A DNA stretch of 64,000 nt from Halomonas halodenitrificans DSM 735 (GCF_000620045.1 NZ_JHVH01000019.1:27776-91775), one strand, 5' to 3'. Positions 18,396 through 29,188 are shown, numbered from the stretch's first letter. Notes: generated by a model from the letters alone, not told the origin. Numbers and translations: made by a program.

Positions 18396-19457
18396 CTATT
18401 CGACGGATGGTGTCTCATCCGGCAGCCGCGGGCCGACGATGATGCCACGCTCGCTCCACCCCGGATGGCTTGGCGCCTCATAGCGATCAAGCGCCTCCAC
18501 CGCCAGCTGGCGGCCCAGGGTAATCAACGCTTCGGCACGGTGGAATTCATAGGCGCCACATACCGTCTTGGGTACCTCGATCAGCACATCCGGTGGGTAG
18601 CCCGCCACCTTGTACTTGGCCAGCGCCGCCTGGGTAATATCGAAGGAAGCGAGCACCATATCCAGGCGCCCCCACTGGCGACGACGGCTGCTCACCTCAC
18701 TCTGATCGTCGTCCCCCTCTTCCCCGCTGCTGCCCCCCAGGCCATCGATCCAACGGCTCGCGGCGCTTTTCACCTCATCGATCCAGGCACTGAACTCGTT
18801 GCCCGAGGCACTGCGAGCGGCCTCACGCTCCCGGCGAGCGGCCTCGGGGGGCAACAGCTCTTCCAGGGTCACCGGACGCGGGCTATGGGCCGTCACGTTG
18901 ACCGCCACCACCAGGTCGGCGTCGGCCGAGACGGAAGGAATGATCGGCAACGGATTGAGCAGGCCGCCGTCGACCAGCACCTGATTCCCCCGGCATACGG
19001 GCGTGATCACCCCGGGAACGGCGATGGAGGCGCGAATCGCCTCGAGCAGCGGCCCGCCCTGGAACCAGACTTCACGCTGGCGCGTCATGTCGGTGGCAAC
19101 GGTGGTCACCGGGATCGCCAGATCCTCGATGTGAACGTCCCCCACCAGGCTCTCCAGCTTGCCCATCACCTTGTTGGCCTTCATGGCGCCCATGGCACTC
19201 CAGCTGACGTCCACCAGCCGCAGTACATCGAAGTAGTCGAGACGACACACCCAGTCACGATAGGCGGAGAGCTGACCGGCAGCATAGACGCCGCCCACCA
19301 GCGCCCCCATGGAGCAACCGGAAATCGAGACGACCTCGTAGCCGCGCCGCTCGATTTCCTCGATCACCCCGATATGCGCATAACCCCGTGCCCCACCGCT
19401 GCCCAGGATCAACGCCACACGCTTCCCCTCGCCACCGGCGACCGTTCTGTCACTCAT
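18396..19457 (-). CDS. Patatin-like phospholipase (RssA-like)
   Basis: This 353-residue protein has the patatin Ser-Asp dyad: the oxyanion segment LGSGGARGYAHIGV, the nucleophile elbow SISGCSMGALVGG (GxSxG) and the DGG of VLVDGGLLNPLP. The central region carries an acidic, Gly/Ser-rich insert (GGSSGEEGDDDQSE) near residue 245. It should hydrolyse acyl esters of membrane lipids; the specific substrate is unknown. Its ATG overlaps the stop of the preceding hydrolase gene by four bases, making a three-gene lipid-hydrolase operon. Confidence 0.9.
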   Translation of the reverse strand: MSDRTVAGGEGKRVALILGSGGARGYAHIGVIEEIERRGYEVVSISGCSMGALVGGVYAAGQLSAYRDWVCRLDYFDVLRLVDVSWSAMGAMKANKVMGKLESLVGDVHIEDLAIPVTTVATDMTRQREVWFQGGPLLEAIRASIAVPGVITPVCRGNQVLVDGGLLNPLPIIPSVSADADLVVAVNVTAHSPRPVTLEELLPPEAARREREAARSASGNEFSAWIDEVKSAASRWIDGLGGSSGEEGDDDQSEVSSRRRQWGRLDMVLASFDITQAALAKYKVAGYPPDVLIEVPKTVCGAYEFHRAEALITLGRQLAVEALDRYEAPSHPGWSERGIIVGPRLPDETPSVE

Positions 19458-20350
19458 GCGCTTGCGTCTCCTCGCTTACCTGACGGCTGCGTATTGCCCT
19501 CGGCCCAGCCGCCGATGGTCTCGGCCACCGCCGGCATCGCTTCGGGTTCCAGGTGCAGGTGGTGGCCCCCCGGCAGTACCCGACGCTCGAGCCCCGCTAG
19601 TGCCGCGCGCGCCCGGCGGGCGGGCTCGCCTTCGCCGAGGATACCCGTCTGCCCTTCGACCAGCAGCGCCGGACACTCAATCTCGGCGAGACAGGCCACC
19701 ACCTGCTCGGGTGTCAGTCGCACCGGTGAGGGGCGCATCAGATAGGGATCGGTGCGCCATCCCAACGCCCCGTCCCCGAATGCCCCCAGGTTGCGGGCCA
19801 CCACGGGGCGGATGGTCTCGGCGTCAACCGGCGTCGCCCCTCCCCGGACTCGCGCCACCACGGCCGTCTCTTCGTCAGCATAGCGCGCCGGCAGAGAAGG
19901 CGAGCGGCGGTGGCCCAGCAGCCCTCGGCGCAGCTGCCGCGGTGCCTCGGTGGCAGGCGTGGTCACCGCCCCCAGTCCATCGATCAGCGCCAGCCGCGCG
20001 ACCCGTTCCGGCAGGGCGGAGGCCAGCAGACACGCCACCCCGGCCCCCATGGAGTGCGCCAACAGCGTCGGCCGAGTGCTTCCCAGCGAGTCCGACGCAT
20101 CGAGCACATCGTCGGCGTAGTCCCAGATGGCATAGTCACCGGGCGTATGGCGCGAGTGGCCATGGCCGGCGAAGTCGATGGCGACAATTCGTACCCCCAG
20201 CCGTCTGGTCAGCATGGGGGCCAGGCGCGAGAAGCTGGCGGCATTATCGAGCCAGCCGTGAAGCGCCAGCCAGAGCGGGGCCCCTGCCTCGCCCCAGGCC
20301 AGCCCCGAAAGGCGCCCCTCGGCCAGGCTCAGGGCCTGTGGCGACGTCAT
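19454..20350 (-). CDS. Alpha/beta hydrolase
   Basis: This 298-residue alpha/beta-hydrolase-fold protein has an HGW oxyanion motif (LALHGWLDNAASFSRLAP), the nucleophile elbow LAHSMGAGVACLLASAL and a C-terminal histidine in LPGGHHLHLEPEAMP. It resembles the serine hydrolase/monoacylglycerol lipase-like group. It is the middle gene of an operon in which both junctions are four-base ATGA overlaps, with another hydrolase upstream and a patatin downstream. The substrate cannot be read from sequence. Confidence 0.87.
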   Translation of the reverse strand: MTSPQALSLAEGRLSGLAWGEAGAPLWLALHGWLDNAASFSRLAPMLTRRLGVRIVAIDFAGHGHSRHTPGDYAIWDYADDVLDASDSLGSTRPTLLAHSMGAGVACLLASALPERVARLALIDGLGAVTTPATEAPRQLRRGLLGHRRSPSLPARYADEETAVVARVRGGATPVDAETIRPVVARNLGAFGDGALGWRTDPYLMRPSPVRLTPEQVVACLAEIECPALLVEGQTGILGEGEPARRARAALAGLERRVLPGGHHLHLEPEAMPAVAETIGGWAEGNTQPSGKRGDASA

Positions 20351-21159
20351 GATGGTTCTCCCAGCAACTCATCCAGCACCGCCAGAAGGCCCTGACGCGC
20401 CTCATCGGGATGCTCCATGGGGAACATGTGCGTGCCCGGTACCACGCTGAGGGGAATGCCGTGGCGCCTGATGCGCCTGCAGCGAGCGGGGGTCAGGAGA
20501 TCGGAATCTTCGCCGGCCACCACCGCATGGGGAACGCGCAGCCGCCGCGGTAGATCCCCCAGGTGGTCGGGCAGATGACGGAAGATCTCCACCTCGATAT
20601 CGGGGTCATAGACCAGCACGGCCTGGCCGTCGTCGAGCAGGCGGGTACCGCCTTCGACGTAGTCCTCCAGGGCCTGGTCGGTAAAGCGACGAAACAATCC
20701 CCGGCGGCGCAGATAGTGGTGCATCGCCTGACGATCCGGCCAGGTGGTACGCCGCCCCAGACTCTTGCCGGCGGGGGTGACGCGATCCGCCATGCCCAGC
20801 CACTTGGCGGCCTTCATTCCCCAGGCATCGAGGCCCAGCATCAACGGCGGGTCGAGCATCACCACGCACTGGAAACGCTCCGGCGCCGCCTCGGCGGCCA
20901 TGGCCATCAGCACTCCCCCCATGGAGTGCCCTACGCCGATCACCGGCGCCTCGAGTCCCTCCAGGGAATACAGCAGCTCATCACGCAGCGCCAGCCAGTT
21001 GTGTCCCACCGGGAAGTCGGCATGATGGCCGAGGCGGTCCAGCGGACGCAGCATGAAACGCTCACCCAGGGGCGCCAGGAAGCTGCGGTAGCTGGCGCCG
21101 GGAAACCCGTTGGCGTGGGCGAACAGCAGCGTGGAATGATCGGTATCGGCGGGCGTCAT
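20347..21159 (-). CDS. Alpha/beta hydrolase
   Basis: This 270-residue protein has the oxyanion region LLFAHANGFPGASYRSFLAPL, the nucleophile elbow VIGVGHSMGGVLMAMAAEA, a distal aspartate near VVAGEDSDLLTP and the histidine in VPGTHMFPMEHPDEA. The HANGFP signature is typical of one alpha/beta hydrolase group close to epoxide hydrolases and esterases. It is the first gene of the coupled hydrolase-hydrolase-patatin operon and starts divergently from the micro-ORF at 21271. Confidence 0.87.
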   Translation of the reverse strand: MTPADTDHSTLLFAHANGFPGASYRSFLAPLGERFMLRPLDRLGHHADFPVGHNWLALRDELLYSLEGLEAPVIGVGHSMGGVLMAMAAEAAPERFQCVVMLDPPLMLGLDAWGMKAAKWLGMADRVTPAGKSLGRRTTWPDRQAMHHYLRRRGLFRRFTDQALEDYVEGGTRLLDDGQAVLVYDPDIEVEIFRHLPDHLGDLPRRLRVPHAVVAGEDSDLLTPARCRRIRRHGIPLSVVPGTHMFPMEHPDEARQGLLAVLDELLGEPS

Positions 21160-21270
21160 CAGCGTTTCCTGATCCAGTTACGAGCACGGCGCGAGTCGCG
21201 CGCCTGGTGATAGCAGGCTAACGGGATTACCATGTTTCGCCAAGTCGTCTCTTACCCTGATGGAGTCAGT

Positions 21271-21369
21271 GTGTCTGCTCGCAAGCCCCGCGATACTCGC
21301 CTGCGTAATCGAATCTTCTTCGCTACCGTGATCGCCGCCATGCTGGTCGGCTTCTGGTTGGTACGCTGA
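21271..21369 (+). CDS. Micro-ORF: 32-residue single-helix membrane protein
   Basis: A GTG start preceded by GGAG (GATGGAGTCAGT) opens a 32-residue frame: a basic head (SARKPRDTRLRNR) followed by one hydrophobic helix (IFFATVIAAMLVGFWLV) and a terminal arginine, the positive-inside pattern of a small type II membrane protein. Its TGA shares a base with the ATG of the AEC carrier, so the two are probably translationally coupled. An in-frame ATG at 21232 would extend it to 45 residues but has a weak ribosome-binding site. I do not recognise a named family. Confidence 0.6.
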   Translation: MSARKPRDTRLRNRIFFATVIAAMLVGFWLVR

Positions 21370-22316
21370 TGGAGGCCCTGGCGATCTTCCAGGCCACCCT
21401 GGAGGTCACCCTGCCGGTCTTCACCATGGTCTTTATCGGCCTGGGCCTCAAACGCGTCCGCTGGATCGATGCGGCCTTCGTCACCACCGCCTCTCAGCTG
21501 GTGTTCAAGGCCACTCTGCCCACGCTGGTGTTTCTCAGCATCATCCGTGCCGACCTGGAAGCCACCCTCAACCCGCGGCTGCTCGGGGTCTTCGCCCTGG
21601 CTACCCTGGGCAGCTTCCTCCTTGCCTGGGGCTGGGCGGAGCTGCGCATTCCCCGGAATGATCGCGGCAGCTATATCCAGAGCGCCTTTCGCGGCAATGT
21701 CGGCATCGTCGGGCTGGCCCTGGCGGCGGGCATGTACGGCGACTACGGCCTCTCCGCCGGGGGCCTGCTGCTCGGCGTGGTGATCCTGACCTACAACATC
21801 TTCTCCGTCGTCGCCCTGGCGAGCTACCGCGACGAGGCTCGGGTCGACTGGCGCGACATCCTCGCGAACATCGTGCGCAACCCGTTGATCCTGGCCGTGG
21901 TGGCGGCACTGCCGGTGGCCGTGGCGGAACCACCCTTGCCCGGCTGGCTGATCACCACCGGCGATTACTTCGCCTCCCTGACCCTGCCGCTGGCGCTGAT
22001 CTGCATCGGCGCCAGCCTTTCCTTCGGCGCCCTGCGGGCGTCCGGGGCCGTGGCGCTGAGCGCCAGCCTGATGAAGATGGTGGTGATTCCGATGCTGGCG
22101 ACCGGTGCGGCCTGGCTGGCCGGCTTCGAGGGGCGTGAGCTGGGCGTGATGTTTCTCTTCTTCTCGAGCCCCACCGCGGCGGCGGCCTTCGTGATGGCCA
22201 GGGCCATGGGCGGCAACGCCGTGCTTACCGCCAATATCATTGCCCTGACCACGCTGATGGCCAGCGTGACCATCACCCTGGGAGCCTTCGGCCTGCAGAT
22301 GGCCGGGCTGATCTAG
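21369..22316 (+). CDS. AEC family transporter (auxin/malonate efflux-type)
   Basis: This 315-residue protein has about ten hydrophobic segments in the AEC arrangement of two five-helix halves. Family-like segments include VTTASQLVFKATLPTLVFLSI, SAFRGNVGIVGLALA and, in the second half, PLALICIGASLSFGAL and FSSPTAAAAFVMARAMGGN. Members export or exchange organic anions such as malonate; substrate prediction is not possible here. It is coupled to the micro-ORF upstream and converges on sixA. Confidence 0.9.
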   Translation: MEALAIFQATLEVTLPVFTMVFIGLGLKRVRWIDAAFVTTASQLVFKATLPTLVFLSIIRADLEATLNPRLLGVFALATLGSFLLAWGWAELRIPRNDRGSYIQSAFRGNVGIVGLALAAGMYGDYGLSAGGLLLGVVILTYNIFSVVALASYRDEARVDWRDILANIVRNPLILAVVAALPVAVAEPPLPGWLITTGDYFASLTLPLALICIGASLSFGALRASGAVALSASLMKMVVIPMLATGAAWLAGFEGRELGVMFLFFSSPTAAAAFVMARAMGGNAVLTANIIALTTLMASVTITLGAFGLQMAGLI

Positions 22317-22328
22317 CGCCGTTCCCGC

Positions 22329-22820
22329 TCAGCCAAGCTCCGCCGGGGGGATAAACCGCGCCAGCCGCGCGCATCCCGCCGCCCAGACATCGGCCTCGAG
22401 CTCGGCTACCGCCGCCGTGGGAAAGCCGAGGCCCCTATCCTCGCGCCCCTCCACCAGCAGCCCGGCCACTGCGCCCACCAGCGGCATATGGCTGACCAGC
22501 ATCAGCGAACATCCCGGTGGCTGCTCGATCAGCCAGTCGGCCACCGCCTGGGGCGAGTCGTCGGGGGTGATGCAGCCCAGCGTCTCAACCTCGATGCCGA
22601 TCTCGGCACCGCCCAGTGCCTCGGCAACCAGGGCGGCGGTCTGCTGGGCGCGCCGATAGGGGCTGGCCAGCAGGCGCAGGCCGCTCAGGTCATCGCGGCC
22701 GGCCAGCCAGGCCGCCATGCGCCGCACCTGCTGTTGGCCATGGCGTGTCAGCTCCCGCTCGGCGTCGGGACGTCCAGGGTCCGCCTCGCCATGGCGCATG
22801 ATCAGCAGCCGCTCAGTCAT
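22329..22820 (-). CDS. sixA: Phosphohistidine phosphatase SixA
   Basis: This 163-residue protein of the histidine phosphatase superfamily has the catalytic [10 protein letters not shown] motif at the N-terminus, [24 protein letters not shown] and the second histidine in LVSHMPLVG. SixA dephosphorylates histidine phosphotransfer domains, notably of the nitrogen phosphotransferase system. The ATG at 22820 overlaps the end of gpsA by eight bases; the longer frame upstream lies within gpsA. Confidence 0.92.
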   Translation of the reverse strand: MTERLLIMRHGEADPGRPDAERELTRHGQQQVRRMAAWLAGRDDLSGLRLLASPYRRAQQTAALVAEALGGAEIGIEVETLGCITPDDSPQAVADWLIEQPPGCSLMLVSHMPLVGAVAGLLVEGREDRGLGFPTAAVAELEADVWAAGCARLARFIPPAELG

Positions 22821-23892
22821 GGTCCTTGCCCCTGTCACCGCCCTGCTCGCGATGCGCTCGCTGCACGTCCTCGCGTGCCAGCACGAATTCAACGTCGCTG
22901 CTCTGCTCGCCCAGCATCAGCAGCCGCGCCATCTCATCGGCCGGCACCCCCTTGAACAGCACCTGATAGAGCCCCTCGGCCAGCGGCATGTAGATGCCTT
23001 CGTCACACGCCTTGTCGCGCACCAGGCGCACGCTGTTGACCCCTTCGGCTACCTGCCCCAGGGCCTCGACCGCCTCGTCCAGGCTGCGCCCCTCACCCAG
23101 GGCATACCCGACGCGATAGTTGCGTGACAGCCGCGACGAACAGGTGACGATCAGGTCCCCGACCCCGGCCAGCCCCAGGAAGGTCATGGGGTTGGCGCCC
23201 AGGGCCACGGCGAAGCGGCTCATCTCGGCCAGCGCCCGGGTCATCAGCATGCTGCGGGTGTTCTCGCCCATGCCCAGGGCCGCGGCCATGCCGGCGACGA
23301 TGGCATAGAGATTCTTCAGCGCCCCGCCGAGCTCCACGCCATAGCGGTCATTGCTGGCATAGACCCGGAAGTAGTCGCAGCCCAGTGCCGTCTGGACCCG
23401 GGTGCGGGTCTCGGGGTCGTCGCTGGCGATCACCGTGGCGGTGAGCTGCTTGTCGGCCACCTCGGAGGCGAGGTTGGGCCCCGAGATCACGCCGATATGC
23501 GGGAAGCCGGTCTCCTCCTCGAGGATCTGGCTCATCAGCTTGAAACCCGCTTCCTGGATCCCCTTGGTGGTGCTGACCAGGATCTGATCGGGGCTCAGAT
23601 GCGTGCGTGCCTGTCGCACCACCTCGCCGAATGCCTTGGAGGGGATCGCCACCAGCACCAGGCCGGCGCCCGGCAGGACATCAACCATCTCGGTGGAGGC
23701 CACTACCGCCGAATTGATGACATAGTCGGGCAGGTAGCGGCCGTTGACGTGTTCCCGGTTGATCTGCTCGGCCAGCGCCGGGTCGCGCAGCCACTGACGC
23801 ACCTCGGCACCGTTGTCCGCGGCAATGCTGGCCAGGGCGGTGCCGAAACTGCCACCCCCCAGCACCGCCACCCGCATGCGTTCGTCTGCCAT
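22813..23892 (-). CDS. gpsA: Glycerol-3-phosphate dehydrogenase (NAD(P)+)
   Basis: This 359-residue enzyme reduces dihydroxyacetone phosphate to sn-glycerol 3-phosphate for phospholipid synthesis. It has the nucleotide-binding [36 protein letters not shown], the catalytic lysine region [12 protein letters not shown], and the glycine-rich [12 protein letters not shown]. The C-terminus carries a charged extension ([16 protein letters not shown]) beyond the usual end. The start is the ATG at 23892; the frame extends upstream into the terminator region without support. It is coupled to sixA. Confidence 0.96.
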   Translation of the reverse strand: MADERMRVAVLGGGSFGTALASIAADNGAEVRQWLRDPALAEQINREHVNGRYLPDYVINSAVVASTEMVDVLPGAGLVLVAIPSKAFGEVVRQARTHLSPDQILVSTTKGIQEAGFKLMSQILEEETGFPHIGVISGPNLASEVADKQLTATVIASDDPETRTRVQTALGCDYFRVYASNDRYGVELGGALKNLYAIVAGMAAALGMGENTRSMLMTRALAEMSRFAVALGANPMTFLGLAGVGDLIVTCSSRLSRNYRVGYALGEGRSLDEAVEALGQVAEGVNSVRLVRDKACDEGIYMPLAEGLYQVLFKGVPADEMARLLMLGEQSSDVEFVLAREDVQRAHREQGGDRGKDHD

Positions 23893-23942
23893 GATAAACC
23901 CCGAAGGCGATGAATGAATGTAAGGGGGATTGTAACGAAAAA

Positions 23943-23972
23943 GACGCCCGGACCGTGATCGGCCCGGGCGTC
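23943..23972 (-). terminator. Rho-independent terminator of pntAB
   Basis: A 12-base stem with one mismatch (GACGCCCGGACC/GGCCCGGGCGTC) and the loop GTGATC is followed on the minus strand by CTTTTTCG. It lies just past the pntB stop. Confidence 0.85.
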
Positions 23973-24013
23973 CCGGAATACGGCCCCGTCTGGAGCCGAG
24001 ATCGAAGAGAGCG

Positions 24014-25456
24014 TCAGTCGACCTGCGACAGCAGCGAGTCGACGCTCTGGCGGGCATCGCCGTAGAACATCCGGGTGTTCTCCTTGAAGAACAGCGGGTT
24101 CTCGATGCCGGAGTAGCCGGTACCCTGGCCACGCTTGCTGACGAACACCTGCTTGGCCTCCCAGACCTTCAGCACCGGCATGCCGGCGATGGGGCTGTTG
24201 GGATCCTCTTCGGCGGCCGGGTTGACGATATCGTTGGAGCCGATGACGATCACCACGTCGGTGTCGGGAAAGTCATCGTTGATCTCGTCCATCTCCAGCA
24301 CGATATCGTAGGGCACCTTGGCCTCGGCCAGCAGCACGTTCATGTGCCCGGGCAAACGCCCCGCCACCGGGTGGATGCCGAAGCGCACGTTCTTGCCCGA
24401 GGCGCGCAGCTTGCGGGTCAGCTCGCTGACCGCGTTCTGGGCCTGGGCCACCGCCATGCCGTAGCCCGGCACGATGATCACGCTGTCGGCATCGTTGAGA
24501 GCGCTGGCCACGCCACCCGCATCGATGGCGACCTGCTCGCCCTCGATCTCCGCCGCCGGTCCCTGAGTGCCACCGAAACCGCCGAGGATAACGTTGAGGA
24601 AGTTGCGGTTCATCGCCTTGCACATGATGTACGAGAGGATGGCACCCGAAGAACCGACCAGGGCCCCGGTAACGATCAGCAGATCATTGGAGAGCGTGAA
24701 GCCGATGGCGGCCGCGGCCCAACCGGAGTAGCTGTTGAGCATCGATACCACCACCGGCATGTCGGCACCGCCGATGCCCATGATCAGGTGGTAGCCGATG
24801 AAGAATGCCAGGGCGGCGATCAGCAGCAGGGTCCAGAAGCCCGCACCGCCGAGGTAGAGAATGGCGAGCAGTAGCGACAGCACCGCGGCGCCGGCATTGA
24901 GCATGTGCCCACCGGGCAGCTGACGGGGCTTGCCGTCGATCTTGCCGGCCAGCTTGCCGAAGGCGATGATCGAGCCGGTGAAGGTCACCGCGCCGATGAA
25001 CACGCCCAGCACGACCTCAACCTGCAGGAACATCAGCTCGTCCGGCGCCTTGGTGGCCACCAGGCCGGCGAAGGCCGAGAACTGGTCGGTACCCGCCTCG
25101 ATGGCGCGCGCCGCCAGCACACGACGGCGCTCCAGGTCGGCGCTCCAGCCGACAAACACCGCGGCCAGACCGACGAAGCTGTGCAACGCCGCTACCAGCT
25201 GCGGCATCTCGGTCATGTCGACCTTCTTGGCCACATAGACACCGATACCGGCGCCGATGACCATCATCGGGATCATCCAGGTGTAGGCACCGATACCCGG
25301 CCCGAAGGCGGTAAAGAATACCCCCACGGCCATGCCGACGATGCCGTACCACACCGCCCGCTTGGCTTTCTCCTGATTGCTCAACCCCCCCAGGGAGAGG
25401 ATGAACAGTACACTCGCCGCGATCGCCGCGGCAGACACGAATCCTTGACTCAGCAT
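24014..25456 (-). CDS. pntB: NAD(P) transhydrogenase subunit beta
   Basis: This 480-residue inner-membrane subunit has about nine N-terminal transmembrane segments of domain II, then the NADP(H)-binding domain III with [49 protein letters not shown] and [18 protein letters not shown]. With PntA it couples proton entry to hydride transfer from NADH to NADP+, supplying NADPH for biosynthesis and PHA formation. It follows pntA by 16 bases. Confidence 0.97.
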   Translation of the reverse strand: MLSQGFVSAAAIAASVLFILSLGGLSNQEKAKRAVWYGIVGMAVGVFFTAFGPGIGAYTWMIPMMVIGAGIGVYVAKKVDMTEMPQLVAALHSFVGLAAVFVGWSADLERRRVLAARAIEAGTDQFSAFAGLVATKAPDELMFLQVEVVLGVFIGAVTFTGSIIAFGKLAGKIDGKPRQLPGGHMLNAGAAVLSLLLAILYLGGAGFWTLLLIAALAFFIGYHLIMGIGGADMPVVVSMLNSYSGWAAAAIGFTLSNDLLIVTGALVGSSGAILSYIMCKAMNRNFLNVILGGFGGTQGPAAEIEGEQVAIDAGGVASALNDADSVIIVPGYGMAVAQAQNAVSELTRKLRASGKNVRFGIHPVAGRLPGHMNVLLAEAKVPYDIVLEMDEINDDFPDTDVVIVIGSNDIVNPAAEEDPNSPIAGMPVLKVWEAKQVFVSKRGQGTGYSGIENPLFFKENTRMFYGDARQSVDSLLSQVD

Positions 25457-25472
25457 GGGTTGTCTCCGCGGT

Positions 25473-27044
25473 TCACGATTTCTGGAACATGGCCAGCATC
25501 CGGCGTGTCACCAGGAAGCCACCCACGATATTGATAGTCGCCACCAGCACCGAGATGGCCGCCATCAGCGTTACCAGCCCGCTGCCCGAACCGATCTGCA
25601 GTATTGCCCCCAGGATGATGATCCCGGAGATGGCATTGGTTACCGCCATCAGCGGCGTATGCAGCGAGTGGCTGACGCCCCAGATCACCTGGAAGCCGAC
25701 GAAGCAGGCCAGCGCGAAGACGATGAAATGCTGCATGAAGGAAGCCGGCGCCACCTGACCGAGCAGCAGCATCAGCGCGCCCCCCACCCCGAGCAGGGTG
25801 ACCTGACGCTTGGTCTGGGCCTTGAAGGTCGCCAGCTCGGCGGCCTTCTTCTCCTCCGGCGTCGGCTCCTTCTCCTTGGGCTTGGGCTTGGCCGCGGCAA
25901 TCGCCTTGACCTTGGGCGGCGGCGGCGGGAAGGTGACCTCGCCGGCATGGGCCACCGTGGCACCACGGATGACGTCATCCTCCATATCGTGGTTGATCTG
26001 ACCGTCCTTCTCGGGGGTCAGGTCGGTCAGCATATGGCGAATGTTGTTGGCGTAAAGCAGCGATGACTGGGTCGCCATGCGCGACGGAAAATCGGTGTAG
26101 CCGACCACCACCACGCCGTTGTCGCTCACCACACGTTCGTCGGCCACGGTGAGGTCACAGTTCCCCCCCTTCTCCGCGGCCAGGTCGATAACCACCGAGC
26201 CCGGCTTCATGGCCTGGACCATGTCTTCCAGCCACAGCTTGGGCGCCGGCTTGCCGGGAATCAGCGCCGTGGTGATGACGATATCGATATCCGGGGCCTG
26301 TTCGCGGAAGCACTCGAGCTGCTTCTCGCGGAATTCGGGGCTGGAGGGAGCCGCATAGCCGCCCGTCTCGGAACCATCCTGGCTCTCGTCGAAATCGAGG
26401 AACAGGAACTCGGCGCCCATGGACTCGATCTGCTCGGCCACTTCGGGGCGCACATCGAAGGCGCGTACCACGGCGCCCAGGCTGGTAGCGGTACCGATGG
26501 CGGCAAGCCCCGCCACGCCGGCACCGATCACCATCACCTTGGCCGGCGGTACCTTGCCGGCGGCCGTCACCTGGCCGGTGAAGAAGCGCCCGAAGTTGTT
26601 GCCCGCCTCGATCACCGCGCGGTAGCCGGCGATGTTGGCCATGGATGACAGGGCATCCATCTTCTGGGCCCGCGAGATACGCGGCACCATGTCCATGGCC
26701 ACCACGGTGGCGCCCTGGGCACGACACTTCTCGAGCAGCGCCTCGCTCTGGGCCGGCCAGAAGAAGCTGATCAGGGTCTGTCCCTCGCGCAGGCGCTCGG
26801 CCTCCGTTTCCTCGGGCTCGCGGACCTTGATCACCACCTCGGCCTCGTTCCAGAGCGCATCGGCAGCTTCGACGACGGTGACGCCGGCATTGCGATACGC
26901 TTCGTCATCGAAGCCGGCGGCCACGCCGGCGCCGGTCTCGATCAGGCAGTCGTGCCCAAGCTTCTGAATGAACTTCGCGCTGTCAGGGGTCAGCGCGACG
27001 CGCGCCTCGCCCTTGGCGAGCTCCCTGGGTGCACCAATCTTCAC
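25473..27044 (-). CDS. pntA: NAD(P) transhydrogenase subunit alpha (single-chain form)
   Basis: This 523-residue protein contains the NAD(H)-binding domain I ([39 protein letters not shown]) and C-terminal transmembrane helices, as in E. coli PntA rather than the split PntAA/PntAB form. The two parts are joined by an unusual Pro/Lys/Ala linker ([10 protein letters not shown], then [15 protein letters not shown]). Family motifs [18 protein letters not shown] and [15 protein letters not shown] are present. It heads the pntA-pntB operon. Confidence 0.97.
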   Translation of the reverse strand: MKIGAPRELAKGEARVALTPDSAKFIQKLGHDCLIETGAGVAAGFDDEAYRNAGVTVVEAADALWNEAEVVIKVREPEETEAERLREGQTLISFFWPAQSEALLEKCRAQGATVVAMDMVPRISRAQKMDALSSMANIAGYRAVIEAGNNFGRFFTGQVTAAGKVPPAKVMVIGAGVAGLAAIGTATSLGAVVRAFDVRPEVAEQIESMGAEFLFLDFDESQDGSETGGYAAPSSPEFREKQLECFREQAPDIDIVITTALIPGKPAPKLWLEDMVQAMKPGSVVIDLAAEKGGNCDLTVADERVVSDNGVVVVGYTDFPSRMATQSSLLYANNIRHMLTDLTPEKDGQINHDMEDDVIRGATVAHAGEVTFPPPPPKVKAIAAAKPKPKEKEPTPEEKKAAELATFKAQTKRQVTLLGVGGALMLLLGQVAPASFMQHFIVFALACFVGFQVIWGVSHSLHTPLMAVTNAISGIIILGAILQIGSGSGLVTLMAAISVLVATINIVGGFLVTRRMLAMFQKS

Positions 27045-27079
27045 GTTGGATCTCCCGCTTAGTTATCGAATTTGTGCAT

Positions 27080-27108
27080 GGGTTAGTCTTTTTATTCATA
27101 CCTGACAA
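27080..27108 (-). promoter_or_regulatory. Candidate sigma-70 promoter of pntAB
   Basis: On the minus strand TTGTCA, a 17-base AT-rich spacer and TAACCC lie 36-64 bases ahead of the pntA start. The -35 is good and the -10 is weak. The rest of the 236-base gap to htpG shows only the htpG terminator. Confidence 0.35.
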
Positions 27109-27232
27109 TGCCGCATTGCACAACCGCCGTTTGGACTATCGAGGGTCAGAAAATGCAGCACCGTCGAACGAAAAGCTGAAGGCGGGTAACGCTGAACGCA
27201 AACCGGTAAAAAGGCAAGTGCCAGACATCAAC

Positions 27233-27252
27233 AGGCCGCCCGGAGGCGGCCT
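27233..27252 (-). terminator. Hairpin terminator after htpG
   Basis: AGGCCGCC-CGGA-GGCGGCCT is a perfect eight-base stem with a tetraloop, 29 bases past the htpG stop. The downstream T content is modest (TGTTGATGTC on the minus strand). Confidence 0.65.
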
Positions 27253-27280
27253 GAAGGTTGGTACAGAATGTATAATGGAA

Positions 27281-29188
27281 TCAAGCACTCAACAAGGAAT
27301 TGAGTCGCTTGACGTAGGCGGCAGGGTCGTCGAGATGCCCCCCCTCGGCGATGATCGCCTGATCGAGCAGGATATGGGTCAGGTCGCTGAAGGCCTCGCC
27401 CTCCACGCCCTCGAGACGCGCCACCAGCGCATGCTCGGGGTTGAGCTCGAGGATCGGCTTGACCTCCGGCAGGGCCTGACCCGCGGCTTCCATGATGCGC
27501 CGCATCTGGAACCCCATTTCGTGCTCGGGAAGCACCACACAGGCCGGTGAATCGGTCAACCGGTGGGTCACCTTGACCTCCTGGACGGTCTCGCCCAGCG
27601 CCTCCTTGACCCGCTTGACCAGGCCCTCCTTGGCCTTGGCGGTTTCCTCCTGGGCCTGCTTCTCCTCCTCGTCCTCGATCTCGCCGAGGTCGAGTTCGCC
27701 CTTGGCCACGTCGACGAAGGACGTGCCGTCGTACTCATGGAGATGGCTCATCAGCCACTCGTCGATGCGGTCGTGAAGCAGCAGGACCTCGACGCCCTTC
27801 TTGCGGAAGATCTCCAGATGCGGGCTGGACTTCGCCGCGTTGAAGCCGTCGGCGACGATATAGTAGATCTTCTGCTGCCCCTCCTGCATGCGACCCACAT
27901 AGTCGGCGAGGGACTGGTCCTGGGTGGTGCTGTCGGTATGGGTGGTGGAGAAGCGCAGCAGGCCGGCGATCTTCTCGCGGTTGCCGTGGTCTTCCGCCGG
28001 TCCTTCCTTGAGCACGCTGCCGAAGGTATTCCAGAAGGTCTGATAGGCCTCGGGATCCTTGGCCAGCTTCTTGAGCATGTCCAGGGAACGCTTGGTCAGG
28101 GCACTCTTGATCTTCTCGACCTGGGGATCCTGCTGCAGCAGCTCGCGGGACACGTTGAGAGACAGGTCGCGGGTATCGAGCACACCCTTGATAAAGCGCA
28201 GGTAGAGCGGCAGGAACTGCTCGGCGTCGTCCATGATGAAGACGCGCTGAACGTAGAGCTTCACGCCCCGGGCGCCGTCGCGCTCGTAGAGATCGAAGGG
28301 CGCGCGCCCCGGCACATAGAGCAGGCTGGTATATTCGAGCTTGCCCTCGACCTTGTTGTGGCTCCAGGTCAACGGGTCGCTGAAGTCGTGGGAGACGTGC
28401 TTGTAGAACGCCTTGTACTCGTCATCGGTGAGCTCGCTCTTGGGCCGCACCCACAGGGCGGTAGCCTCGTTGACGGTCTCCCAGGTAACGGTCTCGCTGC
28501 CCTCGATCTCGTTGTCTTCCTCATCGCGGGCCTTCTCGACCCGAGGCATGCGTACCGGCACCTCGATATGATCGGAGTACTTGCGCACCAGGCTTTGCAG
28601 GCGGAAGTCGTCAGCAAACTCCTTGGCATCTTCCTTGAGGTGCAGCACGATCTCGGTGCCATGGACCTCACGCTCGACGTCGGACACCGTGAACTCGCCC
28701 TCGCCCCTGGAGCGCCACTCGACGCCGTCATCCTGCCCGGTGCCCGCCTTACGGGTTCGCACGGTGATGTCGTCGGCGACGATAAAGCCGGAATAGAAGC
28801 CGACGCCGAACTGGCCGATCAGGCGGGCATCCTTCTGCTGTTCGCCGGAAAGCTGCTGGAGAAACTCGGCGGTGCCGCTGCGGGCGATGGTGCCGAGGTT
28901 CTCGATTACCTCATCACGACTCATGCCGATGCCGTTATCACGCACCGTCACGGTACCCGCCTCGAGATCATGCTCGATCTCGATGCGCAGCTCGCTGTCA
29001 CCCTCGTAGAGCGTGTCATTGTCCAGGGCCGCATAGCGCAGCTTGTCGCAGGCGTCGGCGGCGTTGGAAATCAGCTCGCGCAGGAAGATCTCCCGGTTGG
29101 AATACAGGGAGTTGATCATCAGGTGAAGCAGCTGTTTCACCTCGGTCTGGAAGCCAAGGGTCTCTTCATGTTGCGTGGCAGTAGTCAT
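27281..29188 (-). CDS. htpG: Chaperone protein HtpG (Hsp90)
   Basis: This 635-residue bacterial Hsp90 has the N-terminal GHKL ATPase domain with [27 protein letters not shown] and [13 protein letters not shown], the middle domain with the catalytic-loop arginine region [11 protein letters not shown], and the C-terminal dimerisation domain. The length is normal. The start is the ATG at 29188 behind a strong AGGAGG; the 15 further upstream codons are not conserved. A near-consensus sigma-32 promoter precedes it. Confidence 0.98.
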   Translation of the reverse strand: MTTATQHEETLGFQTEVKQLLHLMINSLYSNREIFLRELISNAADACDKLRYAALDNDTLYEGDSELRIEIEHDLEAGTVTVRDNGIGMSRDEVIENLGTIARSGTAEFLQQLSGEQQKDARLIGQFGVGFYSGFIVADDITVRTRKAGTGQDDGVEWRSRGEGEFTVSDVEREVHGTEIVLHLKEDAKEFADDFRLQSLVRKYSDHIEVPVRMPRVEKARDEEDNEIEGSETVTWETVNEATALWVRPKSELTDDEYKAFYKHVSHDFSDPLTWSHNKVEGKLEYTSLLYVPGRAPFDLYERDGARGVKLYVQRVFIMDDAEQFLPLYLRFIKGVLDTRDLSLNVSRELLQQDPQVEKIKSALTKRSLDMLKKLAKDPEAYQTFWNTFGSVLKEGPAEDHGNREKIAGLLRFSTTHTDSTTQDQSLADYVGRMQEGQQKIYYIVADGFNAAKSSPHLEIFRKKGVEVLLLHDRIDEWLMSHLHEYDGTSFVDVAKGELDLGEIEDEEEKQAQEETAKAKEGLVKRVKEALGETVQEVKVTHRLTDSPACVVLPEHEMGFQMRRIMEAAGQALPEVKPILELNPEHALVARLEGVEGEAFSDLTHILLDQAIIAEGGHLDDPAAYVKRLNSLLSA

